Below the pieces are notes generated by a model. It ran no database searches. It was not told the DNA's origin and saw only the letters and a list, made by a program, of their open reading frames with translations. From assembly GCA_023229385.1 (NCBI GenBank), contig JALNZI010000020.1, positions 1 to 18,401 of the forward strand: DNA of 18,401 nt, given 5' to 3'. The DNA comes from Candidatus Omnitrophota bacterium (GTDB lineage Bacteria > Omnitrophota > Gorgyraeia > Gygaellales > Profunditerraquicolaceae). A program made the position numbers and the translations under genes. This document shows positions 8,049 through 14,704 of the stretch, piece after piece (position 1 is the stretch's first letter; each line of letters starts with the position of its first letter).

Positions 8049-9344
8049 TTACCCTTTGGCATCTTCTAATTTATTCACGACTAAACCAGAAAGCACTTTA
8101 GGGTAAAAATAGGTGGACTTGGGAGGCATTTTACTCCCGCCCAAGGCAACATTGATAATCTGCTCTATTTTAACCGGATTTAAGAAAAACGCTATCTTTA
8201 GGGGATCCGCGTCAACTTCGTTAATAAATTCTTCAGGATCCGGATTATACCTTACGCCGGACAAATTATCCAAATCAAATTTTAGAATATTCTTTAGTAC
8301 AAGATAATTAAGGATTGCCACATCCAGCGTCCTGTATTCTTTAGGCTTATCGGCAATCAGCTTATCCAGGAATTTTATATTTTTCAGACGCAGAAGAAAA
8401 TACTTTTTATCTTTGTATACCCCCAAAAGATGCTCCGTGCAACCAGCTTTTTCCATGAGGAAGAAAAACCGCACCTTATCCTTTATCTGGTCTACATCAA
8501 AATACTCCCTGGCCTTAAGGATAAAATCCTGCAGGTTTAATTCGGTATTCAACTTAAATAAACGGTGGATCGGGGAAATAGACAGGCCCCGGGGGTCGGT
8601 ATTGGTAAAATACGACAGGCAGTAATTAAAATCCTCTTCACCCGTAAATTGCGCGCCCAATTTTTCACGCATAAGATCACGGTAAGCACAAGAAACCTCA
8701 TAGCGATGATGGCCATCGGCAATAAACATATTCTCATTGTCCATACTGTTTTCGATCATCTTCAGCACTTCCGGATCATCCAGGCGCCATAATTTATGCA
8801 AAGTTTTCTCGTCATCAACAACTTCAATAAAGGCCTCTTTGTCACAAATATATTTTTGGAATACCCTCTGAATAATCCGTTTCTTATCTAGGAAAACGAC
8901 AAAAATCGGACTAAGGTTTGCCTTTACCTGTTTTATCAGTTTAAAACGATCCTGCTTGGCTTCGGCATGCGTGTTTTCGTGCCCAAAAACAGCAGACCCT
9001 TTTTCATCCCCCAGCCTGAGCAGGGAAATAAAACCCAGGCGGGTTTTTTTCTCCCCCCTGATAATATATTGTTGGCTGTAAAAATAAATCGCCGGCTTCT
9101 CATCCTGGATGAGCACCCTGTCTTTAAGCCAATCCCGGAATATCGTTGCCACCCTGCGGTATTTATCATCAGTACCTGAATCCTTAGCCAGATCCATATG
9201 GATGAAATTATAAGCGCAACGTTCAAGATAAGTTTCCTGGGCAGACGGAGATATCACATCATATGGCGGGCAAACAACCTGATTAAAATCGTTTATTTTT
9301 TCTGGATTGTAAACTACGGCTTTGAAAGCTTTTATCTTGGTCAT
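8049..9344 (-). CDS. DUF1015 family protein of unknown function
   Basis: A cytoplasmic protein of 431 residues from the ATG at 9344. In-frame GTG (9353) and TTG (9362) starts lie just upstream, but family members normally begin with the K-I-x-x-F-x-x-V-x-Y-N-P-E-K block, which here follows the ATG directly; none of the three has a clear ribosome site. Conserved family blocks are VVCPPYDVIS (23-32), GHENTHAEAKQDR (121-133), NLSPIF (143-148) and FIADGHHRYE (207-216). No signal peptide or membrane helix is seen. The family is widespread in bacteria and archaea without, to my knowledge, an established biochemical role. DGHHR also occurs in ParB/sulfiredoxin-fold serine kinases (SerK/SbnI), which hints at nucleotide or phosphate chemistry. 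It lies between fmdB-like and accD genes, and context gives no firm function. Confidence 0.85.
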   Translation of the reverse strand: MTKIKAFKAVVYNPEKINDFNQVVCPPYDVISPSAQETYLERCAYNFIHMDLAKDSGTDDKYRRVATIFRDWLKDRVLIQDEKPAIYFYSQQYIIRGEKKTRLGFISLLRLGDEKGSAVFGHENTHAEAKQDRFKLIKQVKANLSPIFVVFLDKKRIIQRVFQKYICDKEAFIEVVDDEKTLHKLWRLDDPEVLKMIENSMDNENMFIADGHHRYEVSCAYRDLMREKLGAQFTGEEDFNYCLSYFTNTDPRGLSISPIHRLFKLNTELNLQDFILKAREYFDVDQIKDKVRFFFLMEKAGCTEHLLGVYKDKKYFLLRLKNIKFLDKLIADKPKEYRTLDVAILNYLVLKNILKFDLDNLSGVRYNPDPEEFINEVDADPLKIAFFLNPVKIEQIINVALGGSKMPPKSTYFYPKVLSGLVVNKLEDAKG

Positions 9345-9390
9345 TAAATTCACAATGGGCAAACAATCAACTTAAAACAACGTAAAGATA

Positions 9391-9418
9391 ATTTTAGCAC
9401 ATAAAATAATAAAAACAA
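9391..9418 (-). promoter_or_regulatory. Weak candidate promoter upstream of DUF1015 gene
   Basis: The gap between the FmdB-type gene and DUF1015 (9345-9444, 100 bases) is very A+T rich. On the minus strand TTGTTT (9413-9418) and TAAAAT (9391-9396) are 16 bases apart. In such A+T-rich sequence this can arise by chance. No hairpin terminator was found in the gap. Confidence 0.22.
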
Positions 9419-9444
9419 TAATTTTAAAGCTTTTCTGTCTTAGG

Positions 9445-9696
9445 TTAATGACCGGAACAACCGGAACACCCCTTAGGGCAAGAAGCAGGATGAGCACCTT
9501 CTGAAGATTTACTGGGTTTTTTATAATCCGTGGCGTAGAAACCCGCGCCTTTAAATATAAATCCCCCAGTACTGCTGATTAACTTCCTGACCTTCTTTGA
9601 ACACTTTGGGCATTTGGTTATCGGTTTTGCTTTTATACTCTGCAAAACTTCAAATTTATGCTTGCAAGACAAACACTCATATTCATACGTAGGCAT
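9445..9696 (-). CDS. FmdB-family small zinc-ribbon protein
   Basis: An 83-residue protein starting MPTYEYEC, the hallmark of the FmdB/CxxC-CxxC regulatory zinc ribbon. The four metal ligands are C8, C11 (CLSC) and C29, C32 (CPKC), followed by the usual F-K-G-x-G-F-Y-x-T-D-Y block (about 49-59). The tail is low in complexity and ends with a second Cys cluster (CPKGCSGCSGH), which is common in the family. Named after a formamidase-operon regulator, these proteins have no settled role. It lies 11 bases upstream of dnaJ's stop side, i.e. directly after dnaJ in transcription, with a purine-rich GAGAGGGG ribosome site. It is likely part of the heat-shock transcript. A chaperone-linked zinc function is only a guess from position. 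Confidence 0.85.
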   Translation of the reverse strand: MPTYEYECLSCKHKFEVLQSIKAKPITKCPKCSKKVRKLISSTGGFIFKGAGFYATDYKKPSKSSEGAHPASCPKGCSGCSGH

Positions 9697-9707
9697 ATTC
9701 CCCTCTC

Positions 9708-10871
9708 TTATCGAAATGTCTTTTTAAATTTATCCGTAAAACTTTCCTGAGCCCCTACATCCTCGCCATTAAGCTTAGCAAATTCCTCAATTAACTGCCT
9801 CTGCCGGCTGGATAGCCTGGTTGGAATTTCAATATTCACCCTGACTAGCTCATCGCCGATATCCTGGGAATGTAAATCCGGCAGCCCTTTACCTTTGAGC
9901 CGAAAGGTCTTGCTCACTTGAGTACCCGGAGGTATTTTCATAGTCAACCTACCCTCTAAAGCAGGCACTTCCACCTCTCCGCCTAAAACAGCCCGGCTCA
10001 TACTTATATTAACGGATGTGGCGATATCATTATGATGCCTCTCGAAAATATCATGTTGCCTTACTTCAATAACAACATAGAGATCTCCGCGGCTGCTGAC
10101 GCCAGCCTCTCCTTCCTGACGGACACGCAACTGGGAACCAGTATCTACACCAGCAGGAATCTTAACTTTAATCTTTTTAGTAACTTTAACCCTGCCTTCT
10201 CCCCGGCAATCCGGGCAAGCAGACTGGATAATTGAACCTTCTCCACCACAACGGGAACAAGTCTGGGCCAATTGAAAGAAACCATTGGAAACAACTGTCC
10301 TGCCCGAGCCCTTGCATTGAGGACAGGTATTCCTTTTTGTCCCGGGCTTTGCTCCACTGCCCCCGCAGTTAACACAAGTTTCATAACGCGGCACAGTAAT
10401 TATTTTCTCAACCCCGGCAGCTACTTCCTCAAGCGTGATATCAATAGCTATCTGCAAATCCCGACCACGCCGCCTGGAGGATGCACCCCTCGATTGCTTG
10501 CCGCCGCCAATATCAAAACCGAGATCCCCGAATATTTCCTCAAATATACTGCCTCCTGAGCTAAAACCACCCCCCATATCCCTGAAAATACTACTGAAGT
10601 CAGCGCCTTTAAAGATATCCTCCTGGGCGTATTTTTGATCAATACCCGAATGCCCATATTTATCATAAAGATCGCGCTTAGCCGAATCTGAAAGCACGGC
10701 ATAAGCTTCAGAAACCTCCTTAAACCTTTCTTCAGCTTCTTTCTTTTGCTCCGCAGGCACACGGTCAGGGTGAAATTTAAGCGCCATTTCGCGGTAAGAC
10801 TTTCTTATATCTTCCGCGGAAGCGTTCTTAGCTACCCCGAGAATCTCATAATAATCGCGTTTAGTAGTCAT
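9708..10871 (-). CDS. dnaJ: Chaperone protein DnaJ (Hsp40)
   Basis: DnaJ delivers unfolded clients to DnaK and stimulates its ATPase. The 387-residue protein has all class I domains: a J domain (about 5-72) with the essential HPD at 34-36; a Gly/Phe-rich linker (about 74-130, with GGGFSSGG); a zinc-binding domain with four CxxCxGxG repeats starting at C166, C183, C205 and C219 (CVNCGGSG, CPQCKGSG, CSRCGGEG, CPDCRGEG); and two C-terminal beta-barrel client-binding regions. The ATG lies 84 bases after the dnaK stop, separated by a large inverted repeat, and has no clear Shine-Dalgarno. It is followed closely by the FmdB-like gene. Nothing in the sequence suggests loss of function. Confidence 0.97.
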   Translation of the reverse strand: MTTKRDYYEILGVAKNASAEDIRKSYREMALKFHPDRVPAEQKKEAEERFKEVSEAYAVLSDSAKRDLYDKYGHSGIDQKYAQEDIFKGADFSSIFRDMGGGFSSGGSIFEEIFGDLGFDIGGGKQSRGASSRRRGRDLQIAIDITLEEVAAGVEKIITVPRYETCVNCGGSGAKPGTKRNTCPQCKGSGRTVVSNGFFQLAQTCSRCGGEGSIIQSACPDCRGEGRVKVTKKIKVKIPAGVDTGSQLRVRQEGEAGVSSRGDLYVVIEVRQHDIFERHHNDIATSVNISMSRAVLGGEVEVPALEGRLTMKIPPGTQVSKTFRLKGKGLPDLHSQDIGDELVRVNIEIPTRLSSRQRQLIEEFAKLNGEDVGAQESFTDKFKKTFR

Positions 10872-10888
10872 ATTTATTTTAAAAATCC

Positions 10889-10941
10889 GGGGACGGTTCT
10901 ATTTATACTTGACTAACATTGGAATAAATAGAACCGTCCCC
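10889..10941. repeat. Perfect 18-bp inverted repeat between dnaK and dnaJ, REP-like
   Basis: The left arm GGGGACGGTTCTATTTAT (10889-10906) and the right arm ATAAATAGAACCGTCCCC (10924-10941) are exact reverse complements around a 17-base loop. Arms with GGGGACGGTTCT ends resemble REP-type palindromes that accompany Y1 (RAYT/IS200-like) transposases in many genomes; this is from memory, and no transposase is present here. In the dnaK transcript it would fold into an 18-bp hairpin followed by GGAUUUUU, so it may also act as an attenuator or a 3' stabiliser that lowers dnaJ relative to dnaK. Confidence 0.75.
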
Positions 10942-10955
10942 TAATTTCCCTAATT

Positions 10956-12893
10956 TTATTTCTTATCTCCATCCTCTTCTTTATATTCAGCGTCAATAAT
11001 ATCTTCACCGCCCGGGCCAGCAGGGCCTTCCTGCTGGGGCTGAGCCTGTTCCTGCTGCTGCGCTCCGGCATCAGAAGACTGCTTGCCAGAAGCCTGTTGT
11101 TTAGCAGCAGCCTGTTTATAAATCTCTTCAGCAAGCTTGTGCGAAACCTTAGTCAGCTCATCCATCCCCTTCTTAACCCGCTCAATATTTTTATCCTTTA
11201 TCGCCGACTTTAAATCATTAGTCTTGGCCTCGATATCCGCGCGCTCAGATTGGCTAACCTTATCTCCATAGTCCTTGAGTGATTTCTCCGTAGCGTATAT
11301 AAGGTTATCCGCCTGGTTTATCGCCTCCACTTCTTCCTTCTTTTTAGAATCATCAGCCGCGTACTTCTCGGCATCGCGCACCATTTTATCAATTTCTTCT
11401 TTAGAAAGCTTCTTAGGAGCGGTAATTTTTATCGACTGCTCTTTTCCCGTACCCAAGTCTTTAGCTGAAACATGCACGATACCATTAGCGTCAATATCAA
11501 AAGCTACCTCTACTTGCGGAACGCCACGGGGAGCAGCAGGTATTCCTACCAGGTCAAACCTGCCTAACTCAACATTACCTTCCGCATCGGCAATTGCACG
11601 CTCACCTTGAATAACCCGGATAGTTACTGCTGTCTGATTATCCGCGGCAGTAGAGAAAACCTGCGACTTACGCGTAGGAATTGTAGTATTTCTCTCGATC
11701 AATTTAGTATTTACTCCACCTAAGGTCTCAATACCTAAAGATAGCGGAGTAACATCAAGCAACAAAACATCCTTAACATCGCCTTTAATGATTGCTGCCT
11801 GCACTGCTGCACCTAAAGCCACGCATTCCATTGGATCAACCCCACGCTCGATTTTCTTACCTGTATAATCCTCTACAAACTTCTGCACTATAGGCATACG
11901 CGTAGGCCCGCCGACCATAATAATCTTATCCACGCCTTTATCGCTAAAGTTAATACCTTCTTTTTCAAAAGCTGCTTTTGCATCATTTAGAGCATGCTCT
12001 AAAGGCCCGCGGCAACGCTCAATAATCGGGCCAACCAACTCCTCAAGCTTCGCCCGGTTAATCGACATAGTTAAATGTTTCGGTCCTGTGGAATCCGCGG
12101 TAATAAAAGGAAGATTGATATCCGTAGTCAGGGTACTGGAAAGCTCAACCTTGGCCTTTTCTGCGGCTTCACGCAAGCGTTGCATAGCCATCTTATCACC
12201 TTTTAAATCAATCCCGGTGTCGCGTTTAAACTCTTTGGCAATATAATCAATCAGGGAATTATCCATATCTGTACCACCCAGCTGAGTATCGCCGCTGGTT
12301 GCCATAACCTTAAAACCACCCTCTTTCCACATTTCCATAATCGTAACATCCAGGGTTCCGCCGCCTAAATCAAAAACCAGGATCTTTAACTCCTTACCCG
12401 CTTTTTCCAAACCATAAGCAAGACAGGCAGCAGTAGGTTCGTTAATAATTCTCAACACCTTTAATCCCGCGATCTCCCCGGCATCTTTAGTAGCTGTCCT
12501 CTGGTTATCGTCAAAATACGCAGGACAGGTAATTACAACTTCTTCTACCTTATCTCCAAGGTAGGCTTCCGCATCCTGCTTAACTTTTTGCAGGATAAAA
12601 GAAGAAATTTGCTGCGGAGTATATTCTTTTCCATAAACCTTAAACTTATAGTCTGAGCCCATTTTACGCTTAGCAGCCTGGATCGTACCTTCCGCGTTTA
12701 TCGCTGCCTGGCGCCTTGCCGGCTCACCCACCAACCTCTGGCCATCCTTAGTAAAAGCAACAAAAGAAGGAAATGCCTTGCCTGAAGCAACACCTGCTCC
12801 TTCAGCAGAAGGAATAATCACCGGCCTTCCGCCTTCCATAACCGCCGCTGCTGAGTTAGATGTACCCAAATCAATACCGATTACTTTTGCCAT
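10956..12893 (-). CDS. dnaK: Molecular chaperone DnaK (Hsp70)
   Basis: DnaK is the ATP-driven Hsp70 that binds and releases unfolded polypeptides with DnaJ and GrpE. At 645 residues it is full length. The nucleotide-binding domain shows phosphate-1 GIDLGTSNS (6-14), INEPTAACLAYG, phosphate-2 LVFDLGGGTLDV and adenosine MVGGPTRMP. The substrate-binding domain begins with LLLDVTPLSLGIETLGG. A helical lid is followed by a Q/A/G-rich disordered tail ending in EDIIDAEYKEEDGDKK, an EEVD-like acidic end. Residues 30-42 (AEGAGVASGKAFP) are a few residues longer than the E. coli equivalent. It starts at an ATG with a strong AGGAGG site (12900-12905, 6-base spacing), unlike its neighbours, which fits the high expression expected of Hsp70. 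It sits between grpE and dnaJ in one operon. Confidence 0.98.
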   Translation of the reverse strand: MAKVIGIDLGTSNSAAAVMEGGRPVIIPSAEGAGVASGKAFPSFVAFTKDGQRLVGEPARRQAAINAEGTIQAAKRKMGSDYKFKVYGKEYTPQQISSFILQKVKQDAEAYLGDKVEEVVITCPAYFDDNQRTATKDAGEIAGLKVLRIINEPTAACLAYGLEKAGKELKILVFDLGGGTLDVTIMEMWKEGGFKVMATSGDTQLGGTDMDNSLIDYIAKEFKRDTGIDLKGDKMAMQRLREAAEKAKVELSSTLTTDINLPFITADSTGPKHLTMSINRAKLEELVGPIIERCRGPLEHALNDAKAAFEKEGINFSDKGVDKIIMVGGPTRMPIVQKFVEDYTGKKIERGVDPMECVALGAAVQAAIIKGDVKDVLLLDVTPLSLGIETLGGVNTKLIERNTTIPTRKSQVFSTAADNQTAVTIRVIQGERAIADAEGNVELGRFDLVGIPAAPRGVPQVEVAFDIDANGIVHVSAKDLGTGKEQSIKITAPKKLSKEEIDKMVRDAEKYAADDSKKKEEVEAINQADNLIYATEKSLKDYGDKVSQSERADIEAKTNDLKSAIKDKNIERVKKGMDELTKVSHKLAEEIYKQAAAKQQASGKQSSDAGAQQQEQAQPQQEGPAGPGGEDIIDAEYKEEDGDKK

Positions 12894-12935
12894 AGTTAAC
12901 CTCCTATTTTTTTAGAAACTTGCCTACATAAGCAA

Positions 12936-12965
12936 CACCCGCGAAACACCTATTAGCGCGGGGTG
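12936..12965 (-). other. Imperfect G+C-rich hairpin in the grpE-dnaK gap
   Basis: In the 78-base gap, plus-strand CACCCGCG (12936-12943) pairs with CGCGGGGTG (12957-12965), with one bulged base and a 13-base loop. No U-run follows closely, so it is not a good terminator. It could mark a processing site or a 5' stabiliser of the dnaK message. Role unproven. Confidence 0.35.
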
Positions 12966-12971
12966 CCCTGC

Positions 12972-13505
12972 CTATTTTTTAGAAACCTTTACCTTAGCGG
13001 TCCTGATTACCCGCTCATACATTAAGTATCCTTTTTGTAAAACCTCAACAATCGTATTTTCCGGTAAATCTTTATTTTCTACCTGCATAAGCGCCTCATG
13101 GTAATGCGGATCAAAAATCTTGCCCTCGGCCTCAACCGGTTTAACTCCATGCGTTTTAAGCAATTCATAAATATGCGCCAGGATCATTTCCACGCCCTTT
13201 AAAAAGGCATCCAGCTCCTCCTGTTTTTCCTCAGCCAGGCTGATCACCCGCTCCAGATCATCCAAAACATTCAGCAATTCTAAAATCAAGCCTTCATTTG
13301 CATATTTAAGAAAATCCTGCTTTTCCCGGTCAAGCCGTTTGCGCATATTCTCAAAATCCGCCTGGGTCCGTAAAAGCTTATCCTGGGCATCCTGAAATCG
13401 AGCCGCTGTCTCTTTAAGCTCATTATATTCAGATTCCTTAAGTTGAATAACTGGCGCCTCTTTAATATCCTTATCCTCTTTATGGTTATTTTTTATCTCA
13501 CCCAT
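12972..13505 (-). CDS. grpE: Nucleotide exchange factor GrpE
   Basis: GrpE releases ADP from DnaK and acts as a dimeric thermosensor. The 177-residue protein has a charged N-terminal tail, a long coiled coil (about 25-100, LRTQADFENMRKRLDREK being the most typical stretch) and a C-terminal beta-wing domain (about 120-177). That domain contains GKIFDPHYHEALM and the family-typical GYLMYERVIRTAKVKVSK ending. The ATG is two bases after the hrcA stop codon and has no recognisable Shine-Dalgarno, so translation probably depends on ribosomes finishing hrcA. It precedes dnaK in the same operon, and control by HrcA at the CIRCE element is expected. Confidence 0.96.
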   Translation of the reverse strand: MGEIKNNHKEDKDIKEAPVIQLKESEYNELKETAARFQDAQDKLLRTQADFENMRKRLDREKQDFLKYANEGLILELLNVLDDLERVISLAEEKQEELDAFLKGVEMILAHIYELLKTHGVKPVEAEGKIFDPHYHEALMQVENKDLPENTIVEVLQKGYLMYERVIRTAKVKVSKK

Positions 13506-13507
13506 TT

Positions 13508-14242
13508 TTAAATTGTGCTAAGCACATCCGTTAAAACATCAGAAATATACTCTAAAGCAGGAATAATATGGCCATACTCCATACGCATCGGCCCTAATAC
13601 CGCCAGCCGGCCGGAAGGCTGATCCTTTAATTTATAAGTAGTGACAATTAAAGAACAATTCTCCATTCCCAGGCATTCTAACTCACTCCCTATATAAATT
13701 TTTACCTTGCCGGAAAAATCACGGTTAACGATATTCAACAGGCGACCCTTATCCTCCATCAACCTAACCAATAACCGGATTTTATCAGCATCCTTGAATT
13801 CCGGCTGGTCTAATATATGGCTGATACCTTTATAGAATATTTTATCCTGCCACTCCAAAAAAGAAACAATACCTGCGTAATGCGTAATCTCAGAGATCAC
13901 TTCAGAAGTATTCTCCAGGGCATCATCCAGGCGACGGATTTTCTTTTTGCAATCCTTGAGGATGCGTTTCTTCTCATCATCAAGCAGCTCAATCTGTTGG
14001 ATAAGAAAATCCACATAATAACGGTAGCCTTTATCAGTAGGTATCCTGCCTCCTGAAGTATAAGGATGCTTCAAATACCCTGACTCATCAAGCTCGGAAA
14101 ATATGTTCCTTATGGTTGCCGAACTTAAATCAAACTCATCCGCGATATCTTCGGATGCCACAGGAACAGCATTCTTAATATAACGGTTGATCGCTGAATT
14201 AAGAATCGATTTTCTGCGAGAGTTATAGTCAACACTACACAC
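13508..14242 (-). CDS. hrcA: Heat-inducible transcription repressor HrcA, unusually short form
   Basis: HrcA represses chaperone operons by binding CIRCE, and GroEL usually helps it stay folded. The N-terminal winged helix is typical (about 8-80): SSATIRNIFSELDESGYL at 40-57 and TSGGRIPTDKGYRYYVDFL at 62-80. The C-terminal part also matches the family: ILDQPEFKDADKIRLLVRLM (143-162) and CSLIVTTYKL then LAVLGPMRMEYGHIIPALEYI (213-233). Total length is 244 residues against about 340 in typical members. The stretch usually found between SEITHYAGIV (117-126) and the Gx-x-x-ILDQPEF block is missing, about 100 residues, with no frameshift visible. The start is GTG with a GGAGG site 7 bases upstream. 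grpE follows two bases after its stop. CIRCE and promoters lie just upstream, giving autoregulation. Confidence 0.92.
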   Translation of the reverse strand: MCSVDYNSRRKSILNSAINRYIKNAVPVASEDIADEFDLSSATIRNIFSELDESGYLKHPYTSGGRIPTDKGYRYYVDFLIQQIELLDDEKKRILKDCKKKIRRLDDALENTSEVISEITHYAGIVSFLEWQDKIFYKGISHILDQPEFKDADKIRLLVRLMEDKGRLLNIVNRDFSGKVKIYIGSELECLGMENCSLIVTTYKLKDQPSGRLAVLGPMRMEYGHIIPALEYISDVLTDVLSTI

Positions 14243-14290
14243 TTTTATACCTCCCCCTACAACCTTTAGAACTTCTTTGGCTAAGCCGTA

Positions 14291-14318
14291 ATTTTAACAC
14301 ATTTTATTGCTTTGTCAA
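14291..14318 (-). promoter_or_regulatory. Promoter of the hrcA-grpE-dnaK-dnaJ operon
   Basis: On the minus strand a perfect TTGACA (14313-14318) precedes TAAAAT (14291-14296) by 16 bases. Transcription would start near 14284, about 40 bases before the hrcA GTG. The CIRCE operator ends five bases upstream of this -35 hexamer. Confidence 0.6.
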
Positions 14319-14323
14319 TAAAA

Positions 14324-14350
14324 TTAGCAGTTAAATCTATAGAGTGCTAA
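14324..14350. promoter_or_regulatory. CIRCE operator (HrcA binding site)
   Basis: The arms TTAGCAGTT (14324-14332) and GAGTGCTAA (14342-14350) are separated by exactly nine bases. Against the CIRCE consensus TTAGCACTC-N9-GAGTGCTAA the second arm is perfect and the first matches 7 of 9 positions (16 of 18 overall). It lies 82 bases upstream of hrcA, in the expected place for autorepression of the chaperone operon. Confidence 0.85.
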
Positions 14351-14361
14351 TCTCTTGGCAA
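14334..14361 (-). promoter_or_regulatory. Second candidate promoter overlapping CIRCE
   Basis: TTGCCA (14356-14361, minus strand) and TAGATT (14334-14339) are 16 bases apart. The -10 hexamer lies in the CIRCE spacer and first arm, so HrcA would block it directly. The match is weaker (5/6 and 4/6) than the downstream promoter. Confidence 0.3.
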
Positions 14362-14368
14362 AAAAAAT

Positions 14369-14626
14369 TCATCCCTCCCTTTCTAAAATAATTTTTACCC
14401 CATGAATATTCACACGTTTTTTCTCCATAAGGTAATGCACATATTCCAGCCTCTTTAAGTCCTTTAGTGAATACAAACGGTTTTTTTTGCCGGCCCTTTT
14501 CGGAGTCACCACGCCTGCCTTATCCAGCTGGCGCAGGGTCCAAACAGGAATATTTACCAGTTTGCAAACCACGCCGATTACGTAAACCGGCTCTTCAGGG
14601 CTTATCTTGAGACCGAACACTGCCAT
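14369..14626 (-). CDS. Short HspR-like MerR-family transcriptional regulator
   Basis: An 85-residue winged-helix DNA-binding protein of the MerR superfamily. EEPVYVIGVVCKLVNIPVWT (11-30) followed by LRQLDKAGVVTPKR (31-44) is the arrangement seen in the heat-shock repressor HspR (E-P-V-Y-V-I-S ... T-L-R-Q-Y-D-R-x-G-L-V-x-P-x-R), followed by RLYSLKDLKRLEYVHYLM and VNIHGVKIILE. It lacks the C-terminal extension of typical HspR (about 120-140 residues). I chose the ATG at 14626 because GGGAGG lies 8 bases upstream. A longer reading from TTG at 14677 would place the start codon inside the -35 hexamer and adds an unrelated 17-residue lead. It sits between hflX and the CIRCE-hrcA region, suggesting a heat-shock role. 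A generic MerR regulator is the alternative. Confidence 0.8.
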   Translation of the reverse strand: MAVFGLKISPEEPVYVIGVVCKLVNIPVWTLRQLDKAGVVTPKRAGKKNRLYSLKDLKRLEYVHYLMEKKRVNIHGVKIILEREG

Positions 14627-14634
14627 AGCTAAAG

Positions 14635-14640
14635 CCTCCC
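14635..14640 (-). promoter_or_regulatory. Ribosome binding site fixing the HspR-like start
   Basis: GGGAGG on the minus strand lies 8 bases before the ATG at 14626. Among the candidate starts of this frame only this one has such a site. Confidence 0.7.
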
Positions 14641-14648
14641 ACAGGATA

Positions 14649-14677
14649 AGCGTAACACAACAGCTGTCTTCTGTCAA
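14649..14677 (-). promoter_or_regulatory. Candidate promoter of the HspR-like gene
   Basis: A perfect TTGACA (14672-14677, minus strand) and a poor -10, TACGCT (14649-14654), are spaced 17 bases apart. The spacer holds the 8-bp palindrome ACAGCTGT (14660-14667), a possible operator. Transcription would begin near 14642, just before the GGGAGG ribosome site. The weak -10 may mean activator dependence or a false positive. Confidence 0.35.
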
Positions 14678-14704
14678 GTAAAATAACTATTTTTATTAGA
14701 TAAC

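Noticed and set aside
10872..10888. A separate promoter for dnaJ using TATAAA in the loop of the inverted repeat
   Set aside because: No reasonable -35 hexamer lies 15-19 bases upstream, and the sequence belongs to the palindromic element.
11272..11278. CTTGAGT, half of the HspR operator HAIR
   Set aside because: It lies inside dnaK coding sequence and no ACTCAAG occurs seven bases away.
13514..13526. Palindrome TGTGCTAAGCACA in the end of hrcA, resembling joined CIRCE half-sites
   Set aside because: The arms are only 6 bp around one base, without the nine-base spacer that HrcA needs, and it lies in coding sequence. Probably chance.
14361..14368. Run of eight T on the minus strand right after the HspR-like stop codon, as a terminator
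   Set aside because: No stable stem precedes it; the upstream bases are purine-rich coding sequence. The run lies at the edge of the hrcA regulatory region.
14627..14677. Longer HspR-like protein starting at TTG 14677
   Set aside because: The TTG is part of the perfect TTGACA hexamer, the added residues do not resemble the family, and the ATG at 14626 has a GGGAGG site at 8 bases.
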